Position numbers and translations under genes: made by a program
Shown: in pieces, positions 43,259-53,535 of the stretch
How the letters are laid out: each line of letters opens with the position of its first letter
Numbering within the stretch: the first letter of the stretch is position 1
The notes under the pieces: model-generated
Told to the model about the DNA's origin: nothing
Databases searched by the model: none
What the model saw: the letters and a program-made list of their open reading frames with translations, nothing else
Source of the DNA: Zasmidium citrigriseum
Taxonomy: Eukaryota > Ascomycota > Dothideomycetes > Mycosphaerellales > Mycosphaerellaceae
Assembly (NCBI GenBank): GCA_002786025.1
Contig: NHNW01000013.1
Span: forward strand, 558,001-622,000
Direction: 5' to 3'
Length of the DNA stretch: 64,000 nt

Positions 43259-44321
43259 GGTATCGATGTTGGTAGAGTTGGCTTGTCGAAAGTGTTGAAT
43301 GTGGTGTATCTTGTATGGAGTTTGATCTGTGTAGACAGAAAGGGTGCCAAAACCCTCTTGGTTGATGTGCTGATGTTGAAAGCTCGGATGTTGTTGTGGA
43401 AGAAGAGACAGAAAGAGTATCAAGCATGGCCGCTTTATGTTGGTCACAAGTCGGCTATGGACGGCTGTCCACCGGCTCAGATGTATTCAGGTGCCAGAGT
43501 TGTGAAGCCATATGGGCTGCATGTGGTGGAAGATTGCTCACGAGCTCAATCTTCCAGAATCTCAGGATCAACAGCAAACGTGCACCGAATGAATATGTTC
43601 TCCGCGTCGTAATTGTAGTCTTTCATATCGCAGCATCGGCCGTGGGCGGTCTGCAAGGCGCTGCTTACCTCGCACTTGGGATCTCATTCGATCAGCGTCT
43701 GCTTACATTCGCATCTCCGACCGGTGCCAGGCATGATGGCGTTCTTTACCGCGACAAGAGCTCGCCGTAGGCATGTACTCGTGGGTACGAGTCTGTACAG
43801 CCAGTAAATTACGAAGCTTTCTTGGAGAAGTGTGGCCAGTAACCCAGTGCTTTCATGCAATCCTGCCTGCCGTCCAAAAACCCACAAGTCCTACCGGCTG
43901 AACTCCGGACCAACTTCCAAACAACCTACATATTTCTTCAAAACCCCTCAGCCAACAAGAATTCGGGATCTCAGATCCCCGCCCGACATAGCGCAGTCGT
44001 AGGAAGCGACGACTGGAATTCTAGGAGTTCGACTCTCGATCAGAGACTCGCAATTCCGACCGGCAGACTCAGCGTATTCAATGCGACTGCTGCGGACTCT
44101 GTGACGAGCGTCGGTTTCAATCAAAAAGAAAAATTCATCCAGATGAGTTTCCCTTCTCCTGATTCGTTCGGGAGTTACGTTTTTGCGGTTTCTTTCTGTC
44201 TCACTTTTGCTGCTCTGAGGTTGTTCGGGTTTCGTTTTGGCTGATGAAGTGTTCTTGTTACTGCGAAGTTGGGACTTCGTTTTTTCTCTCGCTTCTGACT
44301 TCATTCGATGTCGCAACGTTA
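43259..44321. other. Intergenic 1.1 kb with a tRNA-like but degenerate segment
   Basis: No gene is supported. Around 43985-44045 the plus strand has an A-box-like TAGCGCAGTCG and a B-box-like AGTTCGACTCT, but the stems do not pair, so I do not call a tRNA. Confidence 0.5.
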
Positions 44322-44555
44322 TTAGAGTCCGTACTTGCTGCCTGCTATTTCAGTGAAGAATTGGGTTGGCCTGTGCCGCCAAGACTTACACACGGGCTTT
44401 GGCTCTGGCTTGGGGAAGTTCTTGTCCAGGTAGCCTTCCAAATATTTGATCATAGCATCGGCGTCTTCCTTCGGCATCGGATCCCCCTTCTTAAGCTGGC
44501 AAATGGGCTTATAGCGAGGTGCTTCTTGCTGAGTATTAGCGTCTTCACCTGCCAT
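44322..44555 (-). CDS. Short protein, 62 or 77 aa depending on splicing, unknown function
   Basis: The minus-strand frame from MAGEDANTQQ encodes 'APRYKPICQLKKGDPMPKED' and 'MIKYLEGYLDKNFPKPEPKP', a compact, charged, probably helical protein with a conserved-looking Pro/Lys-rich turn. Near the end there is a GTAAGT donor (44389) and a TAG acceptor (44345) that would remove 45 nt without changing frame. Both forms end 'GSKYGL' at the same stop: unspliced 77 aa, spliced 62 aa. No signal peptide or transmembrane segment. The composition is more protein-like than the flanking sequence, but I do not recognise a family. Confidence 0.45.
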   Translation of the reverse strand: MAGEDANTQQEAPRYKPICQLKKGDPMPKEDADAMIKYLEGYLDKNFPKPEPKPVCKSWRHRPTQFFTEIAGSKYGL

Positions 44556-45218
44556 TTTGTCGATTCGAAGGCCGAGGTGGCTTCAGCAGCGGCGGACTCC
44601 AATCCGCTCTTGTACTTTCACTTCGATTCGAGTACTTCCGATATCTCGCAAAAGTCGGTACAATGATGATGGCAAGATGGAGAAACGGGAGAAGGAGGTG
44701 AGGTCTGAGACGGCACGTGAAAGGTGGGTCTCTTCACCCGCAGCTTGAGCAAGGACTCCCATGCAGCACGAGCTTTGCCTGATCGGAGAGTTCTCGAGTG
44801 CCGGGCCGCGGCCAGGTTCACAACATCTGCACCTCTCCTCCAATCGATGCACCGTCGAGAGTTGGCCCTGCAGCCGCAGCGACATCGCGGTTCATGCCAT
44901 TTGCTGGACCTGCATCGTCTGCCTGTTTACTGGCCTGGGAACCGCTCGGCAATCCTCTTTGGAGATTGTTTGAGTCGGGTCCAGGCGACGAGTATGCGCC
45001 TACGCCCGGTCAATACAGGAAGCATGCAGAGTCAGGCTCGCCCTCTTTATCTCTCTGTGCCTCGCTTCGGCTGGGAGGACAGCACATCTACGGCCGCGAG
45101 CAGGTCCTGTGCGACGCCCTTCGTTTCGAACATGGCCTTGTGATTGTACAAACATGAGTTTGCCAAGCTGACATTTAGTGATCCTCTGACTGCGTTCTGC
45201 GGCCTTGAGACCACGACA
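44556..45218. other. Divergent intergenic region
   Basis: About 660 bp between the short protein gene (minus) and the 388-aa gene (plus). Frames present on both strands are Arg/Ser/Cys-rich without motifs. Confidence 0.55.
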
Positions 45219-46433
45219 ATGGCGCAGACTAACGTTTCGAGCTGTGTGATATCGATCATCGCATCGTTCACGAGCGGACTGGATGTATTCAAGAAGTTCC
45301 GGGAGTCGCGTAAAAGCAGGAAGCGGAGGAGCAAGAAGAACGCGTCAGTGGATGACGAAGAGCTGAGACTAGCAAGGAGTCTGAGACAAGGGCCGGAGGA
45401 CATTGGCAGAGAATATCAGAGGAGCGTACAGGTTGCAGGAGATCAATTCGCGCATGGAGACGGTACGTACTATGTATGTGTATGCTGTTGAAAGCTAACA
45501 GACCATGCAGGCGTCGCCCAGACAGCTCTGGCCGAGATTCTCTTGAAGCTCAACACAGGACTGGTCAGCATCATCAACACGTTCTTGACCAGAGACAAGC
45601 AAGATACCAAGCTCGACTACCACTCCTTGACGAGCTTGTCCGAAAGATCGAGGGTAGATACCTGCCGAACGCTCCGTCAGCTTTATTGCCGCTTGACGCA
45701 GGTTCGAATCCCAACGTCGGTACATCCAGAGAGCGATCGATACAAGCAAGAGCAGCGACCGAAATCGAACTTGTCCGGCGCAAGCAAGAGGAGGATATCC
45801 AGTCCGAAACACCACAAAGTCAGAGGACCCATGCTCGCCAGAGTTATCATTGCGGATTCCAGCAAGGCTTCGCAAGTAGCCATGGTGAGGCCTGGGGAGA
45901 GAAAGAAGAAGTCGGCGTCTACCTCGAATGCGACATCGCCAAAGATACAATCGAAAACTTCCCTTGCTCTTCCGTCGCCGGATCTTCCATTACGACCTCT
46001 CAACAATCGGTCGCAGACGCTGCCAGAGGGTCATCCACGACCGCAGAGGAAGCAGTCGGCAATGGACTTCTCAAGCCAGAGCATACAGAGGCGGGAAGCA
46101 TTGCGGCCCACGCAATCTACACCGCGACTGGCCGCGACCATGCCACAGGATCAACTGCCACCAATGCCTGAAATGCCACCGCTGCCGTTGAGAGAGCCCC
46201 GAAGACGGAAGCCTACTCCAACCTACTATTCGATCGAGTCAGACGCCACGAAGCTTGGAGAGATCCCTATGCACAAATGGGCTGAACCGTACGATTTTGA
46301 TGCCATGTCAAGGCTCAATCGGGAGGCCGAAATGAATGGCTGGCCATTACGAGACCTTTCTGGAAACCAGCAGCAGCCGACCAAGAAGAAGGGATTCTTC
46401 GGGCTGTTTCGAAGGAGTCGAACGAACGTCTAA
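45219..46433 (+). CDS. Conserved fungal protein of unknown function, 388 aa
   Basis: Exons 45219-45462 and 45511-46433, with a 48-nt intron (GTACGT donor, CATGCAG end); the join 'HGDGVAQTALAEILLKL' is in frame. The N-terminus 'SIIASFTSGLDVFKKFRESR' and 'RKSRKRRSKKNAS', followed by 'LRLARSLRQGPEDIGREYQ' and 'ALAEILLKLNTGLVSIINTF', is a helical pattern I recall from a widespread family of filamentous-fungal proteins of unknown function. The middle (45700-46100) is basic, Ser/Pro-rich and disordered. The C-terminus contains a Pro-rich 'LPPMPEMPPLPLREPRRRKP' and ends 'KKKGFFGLFRRSRTNV', a hydrophobic/basic tail resembling the membrane- or protein-docking end seen in such proteins. No catalytic signature is present. 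Confidence 0.78.
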
Positions 46434-47921
46434 CAGCGACATTACATCTAACGATATTACGAATTCCACGACAGCGTCCACGACTCGTATCAAATCATCG
46501 ACAGTTTCTATCAACACGTTTCAGATCCCCCCATCTTCGCAGAATGCATGAGCATTCCTCATGGCTTTGTGTATCTCGGCATCCGGCATCATTCATTTCA
46601 ACTTCACGCCTCGTGATCCCCGGACAAAAGCTGCTCTCCGCCAGCATGGCCCGGAACTTGTCAAATTGTCTAGATCTCGTGCCGACAGCCCGGTTTGATG
46701 GCCACGTCGTCCAAATTGCCTGCGTGAAGTGCTTGGAAATTGCGGACAACATTCCTCCGGATCATGGCACTCTCGGCTTTACATCTTGGTTGCTTCTTGC
46801 ACTCATTTCGACTGCAGGGCAAGAACGGCACCCGCTGTCCCTATTGAGGAGTCAGGAAGCCCTTGCCCTGCCTCTTCTCGCCGTGAACTCCGACTGATCG
46901 TTTGGTGTAAGACACCAAGGACATTTGCGCCGGGACAGACTGCCGTTCCTCAAGGGGCGCTCATGCAGAAGCAGGTTTTGATCCCAGGAGAGCTTGTGGT
47001 CGCTATCTCGTATCTGATAATCCCCATTCGGCCCGACGTTCCGTTCTCACAAGGTGTCGAAGCTGGAGAATGCTTGGAAGTAGACATACCTGGCTATGGA
47101 GATGTGAAGAGCATCAACGCCACAGTTTGCCACATTCAATCGCTATGCCTCGAGAATGTTATCGACAGATCTTCGCTGGCGGCATCACCATTGACGAATT
47201 GAACTCGACAGTAAGAGCGTCTGCCCCAAATTTTCAAGAACTGGTGCATTGACAGGGGTGTTGTCAACCTCACGTCATGAAATTCACGCTTTGCACATCT
47301 TCGATCGATCTTCGCCTTTGCGTCAAAGCCACATCTACAACTTCACCCCAGCCTAGTCTATCATACCAAACGAAGAATGATTGGTATACATCCACGGCTC
47401 TGCCACACTTCCTCGGCCCGGTATCCTGACCGAAACTATTCCTTGTTCCGCTAACCGTTCAACAGTGCGACTTCATCGCAAACTGCCGCACAGAAATTTA
47501 AGATTCTTCGTGAAAATGCAGTGGCGTTGACGGATGGTAGCGCCTTCTGATGCGAGACCTCATCAGGAACTACCAATCCGAAGCGTCAAACCCCTTCCTA
47601 CGAGAAGCAGCGAGAAGCGGTCGACGAAAATTGCACCTCAAAGTTATGCTAACTAGCCACATCAGCAGAATCCGCACGCCCCAGTGGTCGTGTATTTCCA
47701 GGATTATGCAAACACTATCACGGATCCACCTGGATAGGACTTCAGCATCATCATCAACGCATCTTCCCACGCTCGGGCTCGCCGCAAGTAGCACGTTCGA
47801 TTTTTAAGCTCCCCCATCCCGATATGTCTCTCCAAGCGTAAGTGCAGCCACAACATTCTACATTCCTCGCGTCCACCTCCCCCTCCAATTCCACGCGCAA
47901 GAAAAAAAGTGAGACAGGGTG
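46434..47921. other. Intergenic 1.5 kb, no gene seen
   Basis: Frames in 46544-47202 on the plus strand are open for 117-157 codons but change frame relative to any motif and lack splice support. The last part is the promoter of the aquaglyceroporin gene. Confidence 0.5.
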
Positions 47922-49499
47922 ATGTCAGGTGGACGGCAGCAATCGAACCGCCCTCCCGCAGGTGGCAGGAGCGCGACCGCAAGGACGGCGCAGACGGCTA
48001 CAAGTGTGGGCGATACGTACAGTCTTGCGGGACCCCCAGCACAGCTCGAGGAGCGCCGGATTCGATCGCAAGGATATGATCCTCACGGAACGTACTACCA
48101 GGAAGGATACCGCGAAGCCAATCCTTGGATGGGGAATGAGAAGCCCGGTTCCAGCTTCAGTCTGGCGGGGACGTTTCCGCATCATATAAGATGGGGCCAG
48201 AAGAAGCCGAAGAAGGGCGATCCGAAGTTGACGAAGGCGGAGGAGCCGACGGGGACTGAGCCCGCGCCGCAGGTTGAGGAGGCGACGAGGCAGGCGACGG
48301 AGGAGGGAGAGGTGCCTGAAGAGCAACCAGAAGGTGATGGCAATGGCCAGGAGGCAAGGTGTAAGTCGCAATTTGTCTCGTCGCAAGAGTCGTTGCTGAC
48401 CGCTCCCACAGTCGATTCGGAAGCCAGCACGGAAGTCGGAGGAGACTTATCAAAACCAACATCGCCGATTCAGCATCGCCGCATCGACGCTTATCGACCA
48501 GGCGGTCAGCGTCTTGGATCCATTGCAGAAGAAGACTTCGCGGAGCCACTCGATCCAAACGACAAGCCGTTCAACTACTGGGCAAAAATTCGTCTCCATC
48601 TCCAACGACCGCTCGCAGAATGGCTCGGTACGACAATCTTCATGTTCATTGGCGCCTGTGGCAACTTGAGTGTCATCACATCGAACTACCAAACAGGCTC
48701 CATGCAATCGATGTACTGGTGCTGGGGCTTCGCCGTTATGTTGGCCATCTACATCGCCGGTGGTGGCAGCGGTGCCTTTCTCAACCCATCACTCACCATC
48801 ATGCTTTCCGTCTTCCGCGGCTTCCCAGCAAGAAGAGTCCCCGTCTACATCATCGCCCAACTCCTCGGCGCATTCACAGGATCCCTACTCGCATTCGCCA
48901 TCTACCGCGACGATATCATCCACCTTGACGGCGGCCTTCTACCAAACACCACCGGCCTGGCTCTTTACACACAACCCAAAGACTGGGTCAGCAACTCGAC
49001 AGCTTTCTTCACCGAGATGCTCGGCACAGCGGTCATCGGCTGCTCTATCATGGCTCTGGGTGACTCTCACAACTCTCCTCCCGGTGCCGGTATGCACGCC
49101 TTCATCATCGGTCTCCTTACAACAACCGTCACCATGGCACTGGGATACAGCACAGGCGGATGCTTCAACCCAGTCCGAGATCTCGGTCCGAGACTGGCAT
49201 CCATCGCTGTCGGCTACCCAACATCCACCTTCACTTCACATCAGAACTGGTGGATATGGGGACCTTGCTGTGCAACGATTACCGGTGCTCTGCTTGGAGG
49301 ACTGATCTACGATCTCTGCATCTTCAAGGGCGGTGAGAGTCCTGTCAACTACTCTTTCAATCGATGGAAGATCGAAGGTCTCAAGGAAGAGCGCGAGATC
49401 TCAAATTTCTTCGGCCTCAGGAAGAAGGCCGCCGATATCGACAGGAGGTTAGAGTCAGGTGAGCTCAGCGATGAGAAGAGCTCGGACAAAGATGTGTAG
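47922..49499 (+). CDS. Aquaglyceroporin (MIP family) with long N-terminal domain
   Basis: The frame from ATG 47922 encodes 525 aa. A GTAAGT...GCTGAC...CACAG intron (48361-48411, 51 nt) lies inside it without disturbing the frame, giving 508 aa when spliced. The first 215 residues are hydrophilic and disordered. Six membrane spans follow: 'LAEWLGTTIFMFIGACGNLS', 'WGFAVMLAIYIAGG' and so on. The two pore half-helix motifs are 'GAFLNPSLT' (NPS instead of NPA) and 'GGCFNPVRDLGPR' (NPV); the Asp after Arg is the glycerol-facilitator signature. The C-terminal tail is charged. Like yeast Fps1 (NPS/NLA), it may conduct glycerol or other small solutes and be gated by its termini. It is located in the plasma membrane by family. 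Confidence 0.9.
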   Translation: MSGGRQQSNRPPAGGRSATARTAQTATSVGDTYSLAGPPAQLEERRIRSQGYDPHGTYYQEGYREANPWMGNEKPGSSFSLAGTFPHHIRWGQKKPKKGDPKLTKAEEPTGTEPAPQVEEATRQATEEGEVPEEQPEGDGNGQEARCKSQFVSSQESLLTAPTVDSEASTEVGGDLSKPTSPIQHRRIDAYRPGGQRLGSIAEEDFAEPLDPNDKPFNYWAKIRLHLQRPLAEWLGTTIFMFIGACGNLSVITSNYQTGSMQSMYWCWGFAVMLAIYIAGGGSGAFLNPSLTIMLSVFRGFPARRVPVYIIAQLLGAFTGSLLAFAIYRDDIIHLDGGLLPNTTGLALYTQPKDWVSNSTAFFTEMLGTAVIGCSIMALGDSHNSPPGAGMHAFIIGLLTTTVTMALGYSTGGCFNPVRDLGPRLASIAVGYPTSTFTSHQNWWIWGPCCATITGALLGGLIYDLCIFKGGESPVNYSFNRWKIEGLKEEREISNFFGLRKKAADIDRRLESGELSDEKSSDKDV

Positions 49500-49632
49500 A
49501 GACATCAAAAAACATAAAAAGGAGGTAATGGCGTATTTCGGCTACGGTTTCGGGAATTGAGGATATTTATGCTTTTGGCGCAAGACTTCTTTCATATGAC
49601 GACGCTCACGCGACGACATGATTAATACTATT

Positions 49633-50832
49633 TTACGAGATGTACGATACCACTACTTTCTGCGCACTCACGCCTTTCTTCTGCGTATCGAGACCAAGCT
49701 GAACAGATCGTAATTCCTCGCCGACGATCTTCGCATCTGGTTTGGGCTTGATGGTGCCTGCTTTCAAGGCTTTCGGCATGAACTCTCGCCAGATCTTGGG
49801 GCCGACGTCGTTGGTAAAGATGTTGGAGGATGAGACTGCTTATGTGTTAGCTCATGAAACGGCATGGGCTTTTGAAATTTTTGAACTTACTGGCTTTCGT
49901 TCTCACTGCCTTGGGAATACCATCATCTGGAATGCCTCGAACGGAGACGACGATTGCTTTGCCTTTGGTGCGGTCCATGATACGAGCACAGCTTTGTATC
50001 GCGCCGTCTGCACCAACAGCGTGATATGCGCCGACTACTGTCTTGCCGTCTAGCCACTTTACGATGTCATCTTCGACGTTCTTCGAGTGGTAATCGAACA
50101 CTTCAGCGGCTCCAAGATCCTTGCAGTAATCCGCATTCTTCGGGCTGGCGGTCGTCACCACCTCAGCTCCTGACGCCACTGCCAGTTGGATTGCACATGA
50201 TCCCACACTTGAACTTCCACCCCAAATCAACACCGTCCGCTCCAGTGGCTTGGGCTTCTCTTCTGCGCTGGGGAGTGGCAAGTTCAAGAAGTCTTTCTGG
50301 TAAAGTCCAGCAGCGGCAGTCGATACCCCAAGTGGCAAGACAACACCGACAGAGGTGGCGATTTTGTACGGTAGCTCCGACACTGCATTCTTCTGCACAA
50401 CGACGAACTTCTGGAAAGCTCCCGTTGCTCCACTGGGTAAGTCGACACCCTGCGCTCGAGAACAGTGCCTGTTTCCAATACGATTAGCAATCCATAGCAA
50501 ACGAAACCCCAAACCTCATCACTCAGTCAAACTCACGCAATTACCCTCGTCCCAAGTTGAAAGTCCTCCACATCATCCGCCACAGCCTGGATCTCACCCG
50601 CCACATCAGATCCAAAAACCGTCGGATACTCCGCCTTGAACAAATCCTCGTCCTGCAGAATCCAGTCGATGGGATTGACGGCGACGTCGTAGACTTTGAT
50701 GACGACGTGGCCGGCGGGTGGTTTGGTGTAGGGTGCCGATCCGACGGTGAGGGGGCGTTCTTTGGCTTTCAACGCCCAGGCGGCGACGTTTTTGGGGGCG
50801 AAGTCGGGGAAGATGCCTCTAATGGCTTGCAT
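49633..50832 (-). CDS. Zinc-independent MDR (enoyl reductase-like) oxidoreductase
   Basis: Minus-strand exons 50832-50537, 50468-49891 and 49835-49633 (358 aa). Introns of 68 and 55 nt have GTGAGT and GTAAGT donors and AACAG and AGCAG ends. The N-terminus MQAIRGIFPDFAPKNV begins the GroES-like domain: 'AGHVVIKVYDVAVNPIDW' and 'FGSDVAGEIQAV'. The Rossmann domain has 'LIWGGSSSVGSCAIQLAVAS', a glycine-rich cofactor loop. The zinc-binding Cys/His residues of alcohol dehydrogenases are absent; this matches the trans-acting enoyl-reductase/quinone-oxidoreductase-like group common in filamentous fungi. The last exon ('DVGPKIWREFMPKALKAGTI') is found only by splicing. The partner or substrate is unknown. 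It is tail to tail with the aquaglyceroporin gene, 133 bp apart. Confidence 0.87.
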
Positions 50833-51380
50833 GGTTGTAGGCGGTGATGAGTGCTGGTGTTTGTAGGAAAAGAGGAGGATCTTGAAGTAGGAAAGTGAGG
50901 TGGCAGGCAGGTTGCAGCAAGCTGACGTCTCACAAGGATGCCGCTGGCGGGTTCCTGCATGATCCAAGCAATCGCGATCGTGGGGCAAGCAAGTAGGCTC
51001 CAGAATTGTGCCTTCCTTTTTGGGAAGAGAACGACAACTCTGCTTTTTTACTTTCTCGAAATACCAGGTATTTCAATGTTCATGTACGCATGTGACGCCG
51101 ATTAAACTTCGCGCCGTATTCATGTCCTCTAAGAAGCAAACTCAGAAAGAACGCCTCGAAAATAAGGTAGAGCTCAGCAATCTGCATGCGATCAGCACAA
51201 AAGTAGACCAGGTGAGGTCGAATATGTCGCATGGACCAGGAGAGTCGCGATAGCAATATGCTCCTTTTCAATGTCCCGTACATCGATTTCATCTGAACGC
51301 TATTCATCCATGAATCCCGAAAGTGATAAAGAGAGCTGTGTGCTCTTGCGATGCTGGATTTTGGACGGCCGTCGAACGTA
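50833..51380. other. Intergenic, no gene seen
   Basis: MDR gene promoter and the 3' flank of the DUF7730-like gene; no coding signal. Confidence 0.6.
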
Positions 51381-52963
51381 TCAAGAATCCTTGCCGACGG
51401 CTCGCGTATGTTCCTCATGACCCGAGTCGGCAATCCCATCCTTTTGCTCTTGAGTCAGAACTTTCTGCTTCTTGGTAAGAACCGTTGGTTCTTGCTCTGG
51501 CTCGGCTCCCCGTTTCTTGTCTTGTTCCTTGGTGTTCAGGTTATCGAAGGCACCATCTCCAGTACAGATTGGTAAGCGCCTGAGATTTGGAGGTACCGGA
51601 GGTAGCGACGACAGAGAGGATTCCTTCGCTTGTGAGAGGTGAACCTCTCTGGAGACATCATTTTCCGCAGAAGATCGTTCATCCTCTTCATCGTCGTACT
51701 CATAATTCTCTCCAGAGTCCTCGACGTCCTCTTCTTCATCATCTTCGTACTCCACTTCAGATTCTTCTTCAGACTCCTCTTCCGATTCCTCCTCCGATTC
51801 CTCCTCCGATTCCTCCTCCGATTCCTCTTCAGATTCCTCTTCACCCTCTTCGCCTTTCGACAAGCGCCAGAAGTATGGCTTGCGATCAGGCATCAACGCA
51901 AGATCCGGGACCAGGGCCACATAGTCTTCTGCTTCGACTCGGCCATTCTGTATCTCTCGAAGACACCGCAATCGAGTGCGGGCACCGCTGTCCCACTTCA
52001 ACCGACGCTCAATTGCATCTGCTACATGGCGGACAAACCGGCAGGTCCTGCCACATGGTTGAGATGTAGTACTCCCTGATCCACAATTGAGAAGCACGCG
52101 AGCACGGCCTATGCCAAAGCCGAACAGAGCTTCGACAGGCCCATCCCCAACGCTTTCACCCCATGGCAACGTGATATCGACTGAGCTCAGGCTTTCCAAT
52201 GATAGTACTGTGCTCGGCTGAATACCTGTTAGCCAAGATGTGCTCCAGAGTTTGTATGCCGTTCCAAGATGGATGCCTTTGACGAATCGACGTTGTCTTT
52301 CTGTGAGGCAACGGGACACAAATTTCTCAAAATCGTCGCCGACTTCGAACGCGAAGGTATTCGAGGCGTATGCAACCGGCTCTGCTTCGTCCCTGATTCT
52401 GCGGGACACTCGTAGAAGTTGGAGACTAAGCAATTGTTGCTTGGAAGGCAGGTTTCGGCGTCCGAGAATGTGACAATATTGCTGTAAATTATTCATGCGG
52501 AGAGAAAACCTGCGGGAAGGCTCCATGCGTTGTATGCGCACGGGTTCCTGCTTCTTAAAACTAGCCCAGGCGTCGTCGTAGTCAATCGTGTACGGGGAAC
52601 ACTTCGTGTGCCGGGCCTGATACTCCTCCAAATCATTACGGGAGCAGCGGTTCCCGTTGCAGCTGGTGGACTTCTTGTAGACATCGCATTCCATCTCTTT
52701 CGCCTGGCAAACCAGACCTAGGAGTCGACCATTATCATCCGGCCATGCTTGTCGCTCATGCCCAAGATGACAATTCTTCGATATGTGAACAGTCCGATTG
52801 CCAAGTACCTCCTCATAAATCCGATTCCGAATCTCAGCGGGCACTTTGTCGAAGAAGTATGCCAGCGGGTCTTGATGCTCCCGATGGGCACTTCGAAGGT
52901 CAGTACCGGCACTCAAGGACAGGACCTGCGAACGTACCTCTCTTGGGACTGTGCAGAGCCCAT
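51381..52963 (-). CDS. DUF7730-like protein with acidic SEEE repeat
   Basis: Exon 1 is only 26 nt (52963-52938, MGSAQSQER) and exon 2 is 52890-51381; the 47-nt intron has a GTACGT donor and a TTCGAAG end; 511 aa. The conserved start is 'FFDKVPAEIRNRIYEEVLGN', followed by 'VCQAKEMECDVY', 'SLQLLRVSRRIRDEAEPVAY' and 'NTFAFEVGDDFEKFV'. This is the F-box-like 'P.E.R..IY..vL' plus 'LLrVsRqi..EA..vlYs.NtF' arrangement of fungal DUF7730/2EXR-type proteins. The C-terminal third is highly acidic, with about eight tandem Ser-Glu-Glu-Glu units (51765-51850), and ends in Lys/Glu-rich disordered sequence. Function is unknown. The gene at 53536 is a tandem paralogue in the same orientation. Confidence 0.75.
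51754..51850 (-). repeat. 12-bp tandem repeat encoding Ser-Glu-Glu-Glu
   Basis: On the plus strand the unit reads GATTCCTCCTCC or GATTCCTCTTCA, about eight copies in phase with the reading frame of the DUF7730-like gene; copies differ only in Glu codon wobble. Such units expand by replication slippage. Confidence 0.8.
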
Positions 52964-53535
52964 GGCGCCGTGTCGAGAACTCCCTCGACGGGAGATAGTC
53001 GTTCAGCTTGTACGGCCGATGTCTTCGTGGTGGGGATGGCCGTGCTTGTTGATGAGCGCGTCAAGTTTCGATACGCGACGTGCGTGACCGAGTTGGATTC
53101 CACTCGCACTGAGATGCAGTGATTAACAGGTCTATACACGGCTTGATCTGGTAGATTTCGCCTCACCCTACTTCCAGGGCGAAATACGACGCAATATCGA
53201 GCTTGCGTCAACTCGAACAGGCTTTTCGAGATCGTCTGCAGAGGATATGTCTGTAACCATTGCTTACTAGGGGTGGATCCACCCTTGTGATACATCACAT
53301 TCAACAGAAGCATAATGTACGTCAGATGCCCAACGAAATCCCCAGGTAGTTTGAGACGCAATAACTCGCGTTCAGAGCTTGGTCTCGGTGGTCCAAAACA
53401 ACTCGAACGGCGTTTTGCCGCCCGAAAGTGCATCATCTTCTCGATCGAGTCTTGTTGAATGGGCCAGCAACATTACTGCCCTCAGGAACAATGATGTCTC
53501 TCTGCTTCGTCATTCGTCGCTTGGAAATGGATCCA
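52964..53535. other. Intergenic between the DUF7730-like paralogues
   Basis: Promoter of the downstream paralogue. A minus-strand frame to 53436 is open but lacks motifs. Confidence 0.55.

Noticed and set aside
43985..44045. tRNA-like sequence with A-box and B-box resemblance
   Set aside because: D-arm and T-arm stems do not pair beyond three bases and no acceptor stem can be formed; probably chance or a very old tRNA-derived fragment.
45700..45720. B-box-like GGTTCGAATCC
   Set aside because: It lies inside a well-supported protein-coding exon and has no A-box or stems around it.
46544..47202. Possible RING-finger remnant (Cys/His pattern and 'GKNGTRCPY')
   Set aside because: The cysteines fall in different frames with no splice sites to unite them; too weak to call even as a pseudogene.
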